From Cryptomeria japonica (lineage: Eukaryota > Streptophyta > Pinopsida > Cupressales > Cupressaceae), in NCBI RefSeq assembly GCF_030272615.1, contig NC_081409.1:242297332-242361331 (forward strand): a stretch of 64,000 nt of DNA, written 5' to 3'. The position numbers were made by a program, and so were the translations under genes. Positions within the stretch are counted from its first letter, which is position 1, and each line of letters starts with the position of its first letter. Shown here piece after piece: positions 45,764-57,259 of this stretch. A model generated the notes under the pieces. The model was not told the DNA's origin. It saw only the letters and a program-made list of their open reading frames with translations, and did not search any database.

Positions 45764-46804
45764 TCAATCCGGAATTTGCACCAATGATAGAAGCTCAAAG
45801 ATGAATGAAGAAACTACTCCATGACGTCGAACAACATTCCTCCCCTTATGAAGAAACAAAACCAAAGGTGTATCCATGAAGTCTCCCCAACCATGAAGGG
45901 AAGATGAAGCAAAAATACTCATGATGAAAGGAATCTCTGAAAACTGCTCAAGTGTCCCCATGGCAATGCTGAAAGGTACCCCCTCCAAAGGTGGTAAATT
46001 GTGCCACACTGCTGAAAAAGGCACTCCAAGATCTAGTGGAGATGAATGTAGAACAATATCCAAAGACTCACATGTCTCCTCAAAAGATAAAGAGACCTCC
46101 TCCAAGTGTTGTGCAAAAGTATCCACAATCATGTCAACCTCTAAAGATTGATCATGTAGAGAATGCACAAGAGGGTCAGAGTTATCCCTCGCAACAATCA
46201 AAGAAGGATCATCTTCATCAAAGAGAAGATGAATATCATGAATGGTGTCTCCCAAATCTTCAATGTAGGAGTCCACAAACAAACCTGCAATGTCTGTCAA
46301 GTAGGCATCCCAATCAACTGAAGTTGGAAGACATGAAATATCCTGCTGCACTGACTCATAAGAAGGCAAAACTGTCACACTAGCTGCATCATTAGGTGCA
46401 ATAAGTGGTGTGATATCAATAGAAGGAGATGAAATGCAAGGCTCAAGAATGGGGTCACATGTGAGAAACCCCAAGTTCAAATGCCCAAAGTTCTCCTCAA
46501 AATCTGAATCATCAACATAGGAAGAACCAAACTTATCAATAGGACCAAAATCTGAAAAAGAGTACAACCGAGATACATGATCAACCACCCCGGTCGCAAT
46601 GATAGCTCCACTCTCCAAGTCTCTAATGATAACTGAATCAGGTGTGAACTCCACAGTTTTCCTAGTTGCCCCATGTGTGATTTGATAGATGGAAAGAAGA
46701 TTATTTGTCAAGTGGGGTACACACAACACATCATTGAAGGAGTTATCTCCAATGGCAATAGATCCTTTCCCAATCACATCCATGTATGTATGACTGCCCA
46801 TCAA
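45764..46804 (-). pseudogene. copia-2 post-protease frame and C-terminal extension
   Basis: An open frame of 346 codons, in continuity with the protease after a TAG at 46805. The first part is the end of the protease/pre-integrase-like segment (IGKGSIAIGDNSFNDVLCVP, LTNNLLSIYQIT). From about 46560 to 45764 there are some 270 residues rich in Asp, Leu, Ser and Pro with repeated hydrophobic-acidic stretches (LEEVSLSFEE, LEGVPFSIAMG). I recognise no domain there. It replaces the integrase-RT-RNase H expected at this place. It is uninterrupted, which is notable in a window where most frames are broken. Confidence 0.7.
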
Positions 46805-46807
46805 AAT

Positions 46808-47935
46808 CTATGGCATGTGGCAAGGCTCAAATGTAGAAAACATAGACTGTGAAGATGCCATATGATGAGAAGCCCCTGAATCTAGAAGCCATCTCCTTGA
46901 ATCATGACTTGGAGTAGCACAAAGAGCTTGCCCCTTTCCTTTATCTATCCCCAAAAAGTGATCCTTTCCTTTATCCTTGGAAGAAGAAGCCGATGTAGAC
47001 ATTCTAGAAGGTAGGTTGATTCTATTCTTCTCAAGAAGATTCTTCAACTCATCAATATCCTTCTTATAACAATGATGTTCATCATGTCCTGACTTCTTGC
47101 AATATCCACAAAAAAGACTGTCCTTATATGATTTCCTCTTAGGTGAGAATGGTGAATCACCTTGTTGTGGAGAGGAAGATTGTGCTCCATCTTGATGTGG
47201 TTTTGACTTAGATTTCTTTTGATTTTTGCCTTTTCCTTGATTGCTTTGATTCCCTTTATTAGCCACCAAAGCTTGTGACTTTGAAGATTTGAGAATCCCC
47301 ATCATGGTCAACTTAGATTGCTCAAGTATCAACATCTCCGTGAATGAATCAAATGAGGGAGAAGTGTATGAGGAACCTTGAGCTAACCTATGGGTGTGAA
47401 AGCTAGATACAAAGGTTGCATACTCTGAAGGAAGCTTGTCCAACAAGTTATAAACCAATTGAGCATCCTTTTTGTCAATTCCACAATCCTTTAGCTTTGC
47501 TCTTAGTGCAGTTGCTTTTGTGACATAATCTTGGATTGTATCAAAATCCTTGGGATCTAAAGTTGTGAGTTCACTATCAAGCTTGTAGCCCTTAATCTCA
47601 TCAACTTGACCATACAATTTTTTAAAAATATCCCAAGCCTCTTTAATTGTTGTACACTTATCAATGTGAAAAATGAGGTCACCTAATACATACTTTCTAA
47701 GAGTTCCAAGTGCCTTAACATTCTTAGTAACCATTCAATTTGAGCATTAGGATCAACCTTAGGATCAGGTGGTGCTGTAATAGTTTCATTTACATAATGA
47801 ATGAGTCCTTTTTCCATTAGTTTACTCCATGCCTTAATTTTCCATGATGCATAATTATGAGGAGTTAAAAGTGGAAATTTAGGAGAACCCATAGCACCAA
47901 AATGAAAAAACACAAGATAGAGAGAGGCACAGTCA
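46808..47935 (-). pseudogene. copia-2 gag and protease
   Basis: The gag begins around the ATG near 47893 (MGSPKFPLLTPHNYASWKIK), shifts frame near 47735, then continues with TIKEAWDIFKKLYGQVDEIK, DKLPSEYATFVSSF and a Lys/Gln/Ser-rich tail. A CCHC knuckle, FCGYCKKSGHDEHHC, lies at about 47085-47130. The retropepsin motif WLLDSGASHHM at about 46860-46890 is intact. A TAG at 46805 separates it from the next frame. The gag is of the UBN2 copia type. Confidence 0.88.
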
Positions 47936-47961
47936 CACAAGACAACCCCCAAAATTCTCAA

Positions 47962-48711
47962 TCAAGAAATCCCCTCAAAATGGTGATTTTGGTACTTTAT
48001 ACTTAGTGCATATACAATGGGCCACTTGCAAAACAAAGGCAAAGTGGACTTCTGATTTCTATTTACAACTTCTCAAAATGAGATATAAGAGACTTCAACA
48101 AATACTGCTAGTGATCTAAACTGAGATCCAAGCAAAATACGAGTACCAAATATGCCAAAAATGGCTAAATACTGAAAGTACAATTTCTACTTAATATCAC
48201 TGCAAACAAATGGCAGATTATGAAAGTAGATGAAAAAATTTGCACTTTCAAAAAAATGGCACCTGAAAAGGAGTCCATATGTGCCCAAACGAAGCCTCCA
48301 AAGTTGTAAAAATTGCGATTTCACGATTTCCAAAAAACCTGTATCCGAAAATTAGAAAAATTATGCACCACTGTACATATCATGAAGTTCTACCCCAAAA
48401 CAAAAAAAATTTCTCGAAAAAATGAGTTCGGATGAGTGAGATATCGCTATTTGAAAAATGCCTGCAAAATTATAATTTCTGGAAAATTTCTGTTGCAGCG
48501 TCAAAATTCAAATGCCTCTAGATTTGGCCTCCGAAGTTTGATTTGGATGAAACAAAAGGAAAAAAATGACTTTCTTGGTCCTCCTCAATCCAATGGTAAC
48601 CTCAGATTTGACCCATCAAGCTTTAATAATAACCTGCAATAGAAAACTCCAAAATGCAAACCCCAAATAACATCAAATTTCTCTCAATTAACAAACCAAT
48701 GACACTCTAAT
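47962..48711 (-). other. leader of copia-2
   Basis: AT-rich leader between primer site and gag; no gene seen. Confidence 0.5.
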
Positions 48712-48724
48712 GGCTCTGATACCA
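48712..48724 (-). promoter_or_regulatory. primer-binding site of copia-2
   Basis: TGGTATCAGAGCC on the minus strand abuts the 5' LTR with no gap: initiator-Met-tRNA type. Confidence 0.88.
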
Positions 48725-49214
48725 TGTGAGACATGGAACAACTCTGATACCATGTGAGATTTTTCCAAGATCAAGAGGCAATGGAAAGCACAAATAAGAG
48801 AGACAAAATATATGATAAAAATAAACTGTATTCTATCAAGATGAAAATACTGATCAACTGGATCATCAATCGATACATACAATGAATATGAGCTTGCTTA
48901 TATAGGCAAGGCTATATGGACATGTGAGCACACAAACATGACATGTGGCTCAATAAGAAACAAGGGTAGGTAGGAAATAGGTGTGGGTAGGTAGGAGAAA
49001 CAATATAATAGTCCACATGAGGTGGATCACCCACTGAATGTGGAGTGTAACAACAAGATCACACCATAAAAGGTGGAAATTCTCCTACACACACTATCCC
49101 AATGTGGCACAAACACTCAAGTGTCTCATACCCAAACTACTATGAAATGCATTTCCTAAGTAAACTTAAGTAAGGTGTAATAATATCCAAGATGAATAAT
49201 TATTTACACCAACA
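48725..49214 (-). repeat. 5' LTR of copia-2
   Basis: 490 bases. It differs from the 3' LTR mainly by a 21-base tandem duplication around 48970-49000 (GGGTAGGTAGGA type). Internal TGGTATCAGAG copy at 48742-48752 (minus); TATATAA box (minus) at 48898-48904. Confidence 0.92.
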
Positions 49215-50061
49215 TTTGGAAATGCTTGTAAAGAATAACTGCAGTTGACATATGCATGTACATGGTAGTATACTTAATCAAATAGAAAACATACCAAAGT
49301 AAAATATCCATGCCGTGCAACTCGCATCTTCCTGAAAATATAAACTTTGCTCATCAGAATTCAGATGCCAAATATCATTAAAATTACAACAATGGTAAAT
49401 CCAAATACATTTGTCTTACCAAGCAAGCATTAGGAGTTTGGCATCCATTATCTCAATTTTCAGATCCATGCACAATCATTCTATTGTTCCAGGGCTGCTA
49501 TCCATGTTTCAAAAGTCAGATTATTTAAAGAAACATTAATGTTACAATGCAAGCTTAAGACCTGTTCACATGTTGATCTCTAACAAGAAGAAATTTGTTG
49601 AAGGTAACAATATAATAAGGTCTATGGGATTATCAGGTGCTATCTCATCAGCAGACCCAAGAAAGGATATGATAGCAAATGGGGAGGAAAATGGTGATCT
49701 GGAAGAGCTTATAGCATTTGTTTAACTCAACAGTTCTAAGGCCCAATTGATACTGTATGATGATTATTTTGGTTTGATTAGATACAACATGTATATTAGT
49801 ATTTCAAAAACAGTTATGTGCCATTATGCACATATGATTAAGGTAGAAATGTCACGATTAGGATAAAATGGTCAGAAATAAATTGCAAATTGATTGTTCT
49901 TTCTTGTATAAGCAAAATTGAGGCCCGCAGAGTAGATTTAAAAGAAAGGCATACTCACCTTGGGCAGAAGCCAATCGATGCATATTGGTCTCTTAATTTG
50001 TTGAAGTAATCTAGGGGTTTGGCCACAGTCCCTGAAAGTATAAACCTTGTTTGAATGCTCT

Positions 50062-50460
50062 CAATTCTCGGCCACTGTCATTGAAAGTTTATTTGAAACG
50101 TCTTTGCCCTTTTTTTTCGATGCTCTATTTTTTAACTTCATACTAGACTGCACATTTGTTTCATAGAAGAAAACATCTGTATGCATTCTTTGCTCCCACG
50201 GACTGTTCAAATGTAGGACACTTGTCTTTGAAACACGACGACAATCTGTTATGCACTTCCCAGGACCTCGCAAAATGTGCGTTCAAACCCGATGATAATT
50301 TGTTATACACTACCCATGACCTCACAGAATGTGTGTTCTCTGGTGTTGGGTTCTGGGAATGCAGAGCCAGCCTTCATCAACACCAATCACAGACTAGCAA
50401 AATAATGCACATCAATATTTTAGGGAAGAAAATTGCAAGTTGCTCATAACACATAGTGTA
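50062..50460. other. segment with 54-base tandem dimer, possible 5' part of DCN1-like pseudogene
   Basis: Bases about 50228-50335 hold two tandem 54-base units (AAACNCGA.GA.AAT.TGTTA...TGTG.GTTC) that differ mostly by transitions. On the minus strand a 70-codon frame ends in a basic stretch (MKLKNRASKKKGKDVSNKL) that could be the N-terminus of the DCN1-like protein, but no splice junction of plausible length links it to the exon at 49959, so this is a guess. Confidence 0.35.
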
Positions 50461-51402
50461 ATATGAATTTATTGAAAGAAACCATACTAATCAAGCTTTA
50501 AATTTAAGCCTCCCCAATAGTTCCATGCAGGGCAGGAACTAAAAATGGTAAAGAACATGATAAATTGGATGAATGTAATAGATAAGTAGTAATGTTTATC
50601 AAGTTCTTTGTAAAACATGAAAGACTTCTTAAAGTCTAGATAAGGTTCAGAATTTAATTAATATTTGAAAGCATTTGTGATACTTCAAACAAGGGTAGAG
50701 CCTTTTTCTTGAATGATATGTTATTTTTGATTATGATGTATAATAAATATTTATTGTCAGAGCATTTAATCAAGATCAAAGACATTGGAGATCACTTTAA
50801 TTTTATGAATGTTGACCTAAAGTTTGAAGTTTTAAGCTATAAGATCTTACAATAAGATAAATGGTAGGGAAAAATATAGTAGTAGTGAAATAAAGGGTGT
50901 ATAATTTTTTTTTCATTTAAATATAAGAGAAAACACAAACACTCATAGAAGAGAGGGAAAGGCAATAACGACGATGCAACAAAGAATCTAAACATTACAT
51001 ATCATTATTATGGTTAGATGGTTCATATGAATAATCACTACATAAAAGTTCCTATTCCATTAATCTATATATTGAAGTCATAAGATTATAATTTAAATAT
51101 GTTATTTCATATGTACATAAGTGCAACTAGAATGCTATATATTGAAGGGATTTGGAGTGTTGCATATATATTATATTTTTGATGATTAATACATTCTTGA
51201 GCCTTTCTTTGCCGATGAGATTTTTTGAAAGTATTTTTTACATATATCTAGTGTTAAGTGTTGCAAATTTATAGATTTTTGAATTTATTATTGTTGATAT
51301 TAAATACTCATGATATTTTATGGGTAATGCATTGTTGCATGAATAAAAACTAGATTTACATATTTAAAATTTTCATTGTAAGAATTTTTTCTCCAATTTA
51401 AA
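50461..51402. other. no feature recognised
   Basis: AT-rich sequence without a supported gene. Confidence 0.4.
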
Positions 51403-52220
51403 AAAAATTACTCCACTAGTCACATATGTAGATGCCATTTATTATATAGGTAGTGATAAATGTGCTATTGAACAAATCAAATCTAATGTACATATAATTT
51501 TTGACATGATTGATCTCGACCTCCTATATTATTGCTTAGGTGTAGAAGTTTGGCAAATGGGTGGCAACATTTTTATCTCACAAAACAAATATATAAAGAG
51601 TTTGATTGATATATTTGAAACAAAATTTGGTAAAATCTTGTCTACATCTATGGAGAAAGGGCTAAATATTTTAAGAAACAATAATTATTAGATAGGTAGT
51701 ACATGCAACTATTGGGGAGCTTAATATATCTACAATCACTAGACTTTATTTGAGTTATGTTGTGAGTTTCATTTCTTGACTCATTACATCACCAAATATA
51801 GAACATTGGACAACAATGAAGAGGGTAGAGATATGTGATTTATGGACACTTGAATTTGACATTTTGTATAATAGAAGAAAAGCTCATATGTTATGTGGAT
51901 TTGCAAATTTAGATTGGGTAGTTTTTTAGATGATATAATTTCTACTTCTAGATATGATATAGGTGTAGTCACATGGACCAACAAAAAGAAACATGCAAAA
52001 TCTCTTTCCTTGATTGTAGTAAAATAATGAGGAGCCATAAAAGGAACATGAGAGGAGTTTGTCTCAAGATACATGAAATGATTTTTTTATTATTATTACT
52101 TAATAGGTTGATAGGAAAATATTATGGTTCAACTATTGTTTGTGTTGTGGATTCAAATATCATATATTTAGATTGGTTCAAAATTGTTCATTTATTTTCC
52201 CCTCTTTTGCTATTACTCTA
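51403..52220 (+). pseudogene. Ty1/copia RT-RNase H relic
   Basis: Translation gives VTYVDAIYYIGSDKCAIEQI, the copia YVDD region with the last Asp changed to Ala, then IDLDLLYYCLGVEVWQM and FISQNKYIKSLIDIF, and after shifts a weak RNase H part (LICYVDLQI, GVVTWTNKKKHAKSLSLIV). The order and spacing fit the C-terminal RT and RNase H of a copia polyprotein. Many stops are present; no LTR pair was identified, although TGTTAGAGAG at about 52234 could begin a 3' LTR. Confidence 0.7.
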
Positions 52221-53780
52221 AGAAGGAAAGATATGTTAGAGAGAATCATGCATAGAAAAAAAAAATGGTATCTTTCTCCCACTATGATCAACATAGATAA
52301 GTAAAACATCACTTTCATCAAATGAAGAAGAGTTTTATTTTATACACATGGATCTTTTTATATCACCACATAATCACGAGGGTAATTTTGTCCTTGTAAA
52401 TTGGCAATTTCATCCCTTCCATTAACAAGTTTGTTAGTAACCATGATTATTTTTGTTTTTGACAAAGAGATTACTATTGTAAGAAATTTGGTTTGTTTAT
52501 GTTAGATGGGGGTACTTTATCATGATTCTTCCATGCAAAATGGAGTTCTTTCAAATATCATGATTTGAGGAAACAACCCAAAAATAGTATAAGAGACATA
52601 GTCCAATTATAAATATATGAATGTTAAGTGAGTAATAAGTTAATTCATTTATTTTTTATTAATAAAATTGTGAGATCACATAGAGTTGAGTGAAGTGTGG
52701 AAAATTAGTGATTGCTATAAGAACACCCCAAAATTTTCTCTTTATAAATGTCCAAGGTGAAGAACAAAGGGAAAAGATCAATTGATTCCTTCAATTGATG
52801 ACTTTCTCCAAACTAAGGTTTCAAGGATAAATTTCCATGTTTTTATTTGCATCCAAAGTATGTTATTGTTATACTTTTTTTTTTCTAACAACAACACATG
52901 CTAATACTTGAAAAAAACATCAAATCCCTTGACAAATGAAGTTTAATTCAATACTTTCCAATAAGTAGAATTTGCTAAATTATATATAAATAGATATTAA
53001 AAAATTCTAATATTGTGGTTGTGTTGGTTGTATGAAAGAAAAAAGGTTCAAGAAAGGAGGATAGTAGCCTTATGAAAGAGATATTGATACAATGACATGA
53101 AATGAAGATGCTAGAGAAGATAGATAATTTATTAAAAAAACAAATTATACTAATTTTTTTAAGAGATTAATTCTACCGTAAGTGAATTCTCAAGTAGCTA
53201 AGATGAATGAGAGGTAAACAAGATGGAGTTATGTCTTGAGATGAAAATTTTGGCTAGGTATGGAACTATCTAATAGTTTTGACGACACACCTAATAATTT
53301 TGTCTAGGGAAAAAACCATCTCATATAGGAAAAAATAATATAATTGAAGACTCATTTGATAATTTGAACTAGATCTCTTTCCATCTCTTTATACTAGAGA
53401 AATTTATTCCCACTAATTGTCAATTCATATAGTCCTCTAGCTTAAATACTCTTATATTTGTGCTAAGGGATAAAAATCTTGGAGTGATATGTTTCCACTT
53501 AGATGATAGGAGATTATGTTCCACTTAAAAAATGTATTCTAATCCTACTAGTTTAAGTTCTTGAAAAATAAAGGTATAAGTCCATTTCTATGTTTCTTAA
53601 CATCTAAGTGTGAAGATGCATGATTAGTGTTATTAATGATCATCATGAAGGGAGCAATTTCTATAGCTGATATTATTAATGCATTATTGTTACATTTTCT
53701 CCCATAGAAAGTTTTTAAATGATAAATATATTGCATTGTTGTTACATTTTTATTTTCATTTATCAACTTAAACTTGTTTA
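52221..53780. other. no gene recognised; possible old copia LTR at left
   Basis: AT-rich. No frame with a domain on either strand. Confidence 0.35.
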
Positions 53781-53799
53781 ATTATTAAATTTTTAGAGA

Positions 53800-54102
53800 A
53801 AAAATAGATGAGAAGATTATATCTTCATTAATTTATGTATGGTATTTGGAAAGTATTAATAAAGCTATAGGTGTTTGTGTGCAATCATGCTTAGGTGCTT
53901 AGGTGGCATGTCCATGTGGCATGTGGCCAATTAGGTAGGGTGGTAGGTAGGACATTTGTTCTTTATATACTTCCACTTCTCTTCTATATGCTCAATCATT
54001 CTATGCAATCATCTTAATTGTTTGCAATTCTATCATCTTCATTGTTTGCAATTCTATCTCTTTGTTGTTTCCATTTGCCTAATTTATTGGCTAAATATCA
54101 CA
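53800..54102 (+). repeat. copia LTR 3' part
   Basis: Ends GGCTAAATATCACA immediately before a primer-binding-like site, and contains a short tandem repeat (TTGTTTGCAATTCTATC twice, about 54017-54058) and a TTTATATACTTCC TATA-like stretch at about 53962. The left boundary and partner LTR were not found. Confidence 0.5.
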
Positions 54103-54115
54103 TGGTATTAGAGCC
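54103..54115 (+). promoter_or_regulatory. primer-binding site-like sequence
   Basis: TGGTATTAGAGCC, one base from the initiator-Met-tRNA site. It matches the site at 8166. Confidence 0.55.
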
Positions 54116-55210
54116 ATTCTAGTGGAAAGGAAAAGTAAATGAAGTTGCAAGAAAAATTGGCATGAATATTTGAGGTGAGATTTACAAAATGGAGCTAGAA
54201 GATTGCAAGTTACCATAGAGTACCAAAAAAATCAATGAATTTTGTTCAAAATTTACAAATTTTTATTCATTTAAGCATATTTGTATAATTTTTACAAGTT
54301 TGTCCAAATATAGAAATCATTTTGGCAAATTCTTACATATTCAAAAAATATTTGCATGTATTTTCCCAAATATTATTTATCACATCCATTAAAATGAGGC
54401 CTAATTATTTGATCTAAGCTTTGATTAGTCCTTGAGGAGCAATATTTGAAAATATTTGATGTCTCTAGAGGAAAATTTGCAAATTATTTACTAATATTTG
54501 TAGATTCCTTTATTTTTTGCAAATAAATCTTTGTTAAATCTCCTTTTGGAGTTGAGGCAAATCTACAAATTGATTGGAATTGGTGTTTGAAGTTTGATCT
54601 ATTTTGACATGAATGGTTTTGGACCTTTGCAAACACAAATTTGTAATATTTAAAAATATGAGTTTTGGCATTAAATCCACTTCATAATCTAGCATTTTCA
54701 ACTTTCAATCTTAACCTTGACACTCCTTGTTTGATTTTTTTTTTTAAATATCTTCATGGTGTGATAATTTTGGCAGCCTTTGTATTCCTAAATCTAATAT
54801 TTGAAATTTCCTAAGAAATTGGCTTGATATTTTGTTGTTTTGGTATCAATTTGGAGTAATTTAGGCTTGAATCTTGGGATTTTTTTGCTAGCATGGTGGA
54901 ACCTTAAAACCTACATAGATACCTCTATATGTTGACAGTTCACTTTGTTTTGGATTCCTATGGCATTGACTTGGTCTGTGCCTTCACTTGACTTAAGACC
55001 TTAGTGACATGGAGTTTTAGCCCTTGGTTCTTTCCAACCTAGGGGTCTTAACTTTTCCTCATTTTCTCCTCTCATATTTTTTGTTAAATCTGCAAACACA
55101 TTTTTCCATTCACTCTTAATCCAATGGAGCTGATTTCATGCTTTCATTACAAAGTGTCATTTTTCACTCCATTTGGACTTGTCTATGCTTTGTACTCATT
55201 AAGTGCCAAT
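54116..55210. other. decayed internal region of copia remnant, no gene
   Basis: No coding frame is readable. It is cut on the right by the LTR at 55211; CCAAT (55206-55210) would be the left target-site copy if that LTR start is right. Confidence 0.4.
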
Positions 55211-57174
55211 TGTAAGGGGGTCTCTAAAAATGAATGAGGAAGGGGGGAGGGGGGGGTGAATCAACATATATTGAAACTTAACCATTCATTCCAATTATCA
55301 CATGTGTAGAAGTAAACAATTAAAAACAAAAGGTTAATCACAAAAGGATCCCGAGATTTTACATGGTAAACTCAATGAGGGAAGAACCAAAGTGAGAACT
55401 ATCTCACTATATGAAAAGTGATTACAAAGTTTTAGAGTCTAGGCCAAGGAAGTCATTGCTCCTTATTTGGATTTGTAGGCTAAGACACACAACCTTAGGG
55501 CAAGGTACAATGGAATTGCAAAACCATGAAGATCACTTCTTTAGGGTTTGATACAATAGATCTAATTACAAAGAATAATTATTGTTGAATTGAGTAGAAG
55601 TGTATCCTTTGAAATGTTGATTACATTTCATTGTTCTAAACATCTGAAACTTACTTCATTACTAGTAATCTATAATTTCACACCATTTTACTTACATAAT
55701 ACACCATACACAACTTCTCATTAAACTCATACCATCCTCCAAAACATCTCATCCTTTATATATCATTCACTCAAAGAAAATAAATCAATTAGGCTGGCCT
55801 AATTAGATGTTGTAGTCACACAAATCTGTCCAGCTTAATTAAATAAATATTCGTTATTTATTTGATTAAAAATCCACTAGCCACCAGTTAATTAAATTAA
55901 TATTTAATTAATTTATTCCCAAACATTCTTCTATTAATTAAATAAATTATTCAATTTATTTTAATCAAATTCACAACCAATTAAATAAATAAAATCTATT
56001 TATTTAATTAAAACCCCCTATTCCTCTTTTAAATAAATTAAATAAAACATTTATTTAAATCATTATCCTCCCCCACTTGCATTTTCCTACAAATGCAACT
56101 TGCACACATTTATTGAAATAAATGAATTTTTATTTTAATAAAATCCTATTTTCCCTCACCCACCAAATCCACTTGCAAAAATCTAATCCCCTTCTAGATT
56201 CTTCTAACCCCTTCCTAATTAGCCTAATCCATCCCCTAATTATTGTCACATTCCTAAGCAAAATGAAGTCACTTCTCAAGGACTTCAAAAGTCTTTGAAA
56301 AACATTTAATGCTTTGTGTGTTCAACAAATTAACCCCCAAAGTCTTCCAAGACCACTAATGGCTCTTACATGACCATTTATGGCTCTTACATAACCATTT
56401 ATGGTTATTTCAAACTTGTCTCCCCAAACATTTATTGTTTTGACCATATTCATTCTTTTCACATTTGCACAAGAGTTTATCCATTGGATAAAAGCTTTAT
56501 TCTTTGAATAAAGAGTTTATTCATTCAACTAACCTTGACTTTAACTCCCAAGGTCATATCAAGCATTTAATGCTTATTCCCTCTCCTCTCAACCTATCTC
56601 ACATTGACACTTGTCATCCTGGGATTGGGTTGAAAGCCCTCACATGGATTTGAAATAATTCAATCCTGACCCTTGTTGAGATTGCTCAATCTCAACCATC
56701 CATTGCTCCATTTTCCCTATAAATAGAGCCCATTCCTTCATACTCCAGATCCTGAAAACTTGTATGCATTTAACCTATAGGCATTTTAGAGAGCATTTAG
56801 CATAGCAAACTAAAATCTTGTCATTTTGGTTAAAATAAATCATTTTAGTATCAATAGCTTAATATTAGCTTCTTTACTTACATTTAGAGCAATATTTCAA
56901 TCTCAATCCTCCATAAGCATCCATAGTGCAAAAAGCTGCTGAGAGCTACACTATTTTGGAACTTGGAGAGGAGAGGAACAAGGGAGAAGGAGCTAAGAGC
57001 ATGCTAAGAGGCATTTGGAGATGCCTCATTATCTTTGTTTCATTTGTTAGATATATTAGCATGATTTTAATGTCTCTTTTGATATGCCTGTTTAGATTAG
57101 TTTTTGGTTAACACTAACGATTTTCTGGTTTCTTGTGGGTCATTTGCTAACCTTGTCCATTTTGCAAAGCATCA
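55211..57174 (+). repeat. 5' LTR of Tat-like element 2
   Basis: Starts TGTAAGGGGGTCTC, ends GCAAAGCATCA. It contains a series of AT palindromes at 55840-56060 (ATTAAATAAATA/TATTTATTTAAT types) and a TATA box at 56718. The end is fixed by the primer site; the start is inferred from TG and from the change in sequence character. Confidence 0.7.
56718..56726 (+). promoter_or_regulatory. LTR TATA box
   Basis: TATAAATAG preceded by TTTTCCC, about 455 bases before the LTR end; likely U3 promoter. Confidence 0.7.
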
Positions 57175-57176
57175 TT

Positions 57177-57197
57177 TGGTGAACTCAACGTGAATCC
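57177..57197 (+). promoter_or_regulatory. primer-binding site of Tat-like element 2
   Basis: TGGTGAACTCAACGTGAATC begins two bases after the LTR. It matches the site at 17961 except for C-to-T and G-to-A changes. Confidence 0.75.
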
Positions 57198-57259
57198 AAA
57201 CACCAAAAAGATCATTATTTTTAATCAATAACATGTTTGAATGTTTAAACTGTCACACA

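Larger units (their letters stand above)
44983..49214 (-). mobile_element. complete copia-type element with gag-protease only (copia-2), TSD TTTGG
   Basis: LTRs at 44983-45451 and 48725-49214 are flanked by TTTGG at 44978-44982 and 49215-49219. On the minus strand: 5' LTR, initiator-Met primer site, about 770-base leader, gag, protease, then a frame of unknown function, a G-run polypurine tract and 3' LTR. No integrase or RT is present in 3.3 kb of internal sequence, so it is non-autonomous. It sits in an intron of the DCN1-like pseudogene, in the same orientation as the gene. Confidence 0.92.
43957..50031 (-). pseudogene. DCN1-like (cullin neddylation) gene, intron-containing pseudogene
   Basis: Seven exons join in phase on the minus strand: 49959-50031, 49420-49497 (IMDAKLLMLAW), 49295-49331 (KMRVARHGYFTL), 44866-44949 (EGWHRGLQSLKVNTIDKLK), 44613-44673 (NFWDFYTCSFQ), about 44440-44513 (DGQKYLDIESVC), 44144-44203 (DCKAIIPDQRQCFLSFFNK) and, as the last, 43957-44052 (INYPSFDIYDSSDAWPLLL, then DDYVEW). 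Nearly all ends are GT/AG. The order matches the PONY/DCUN1 cullin-binding domain, which in known members promotes NEDD8 transfer to cullins. Lesions: TGA at 49476 where Arg is expected, TAA at 44623, and an extra GT in exon 6. The exon 6 donor and the N-terminal exon were not found. Introns exclude a processed copy. The list gives eight blocks if exon 6 is counted. Confidence 0.8.

Noticed and set aside
45921-46383. Plus-strand frames of 76 and 130 codons
   Set aside because: Antisense of the uninterrupted copia-2 C-terminal frame.
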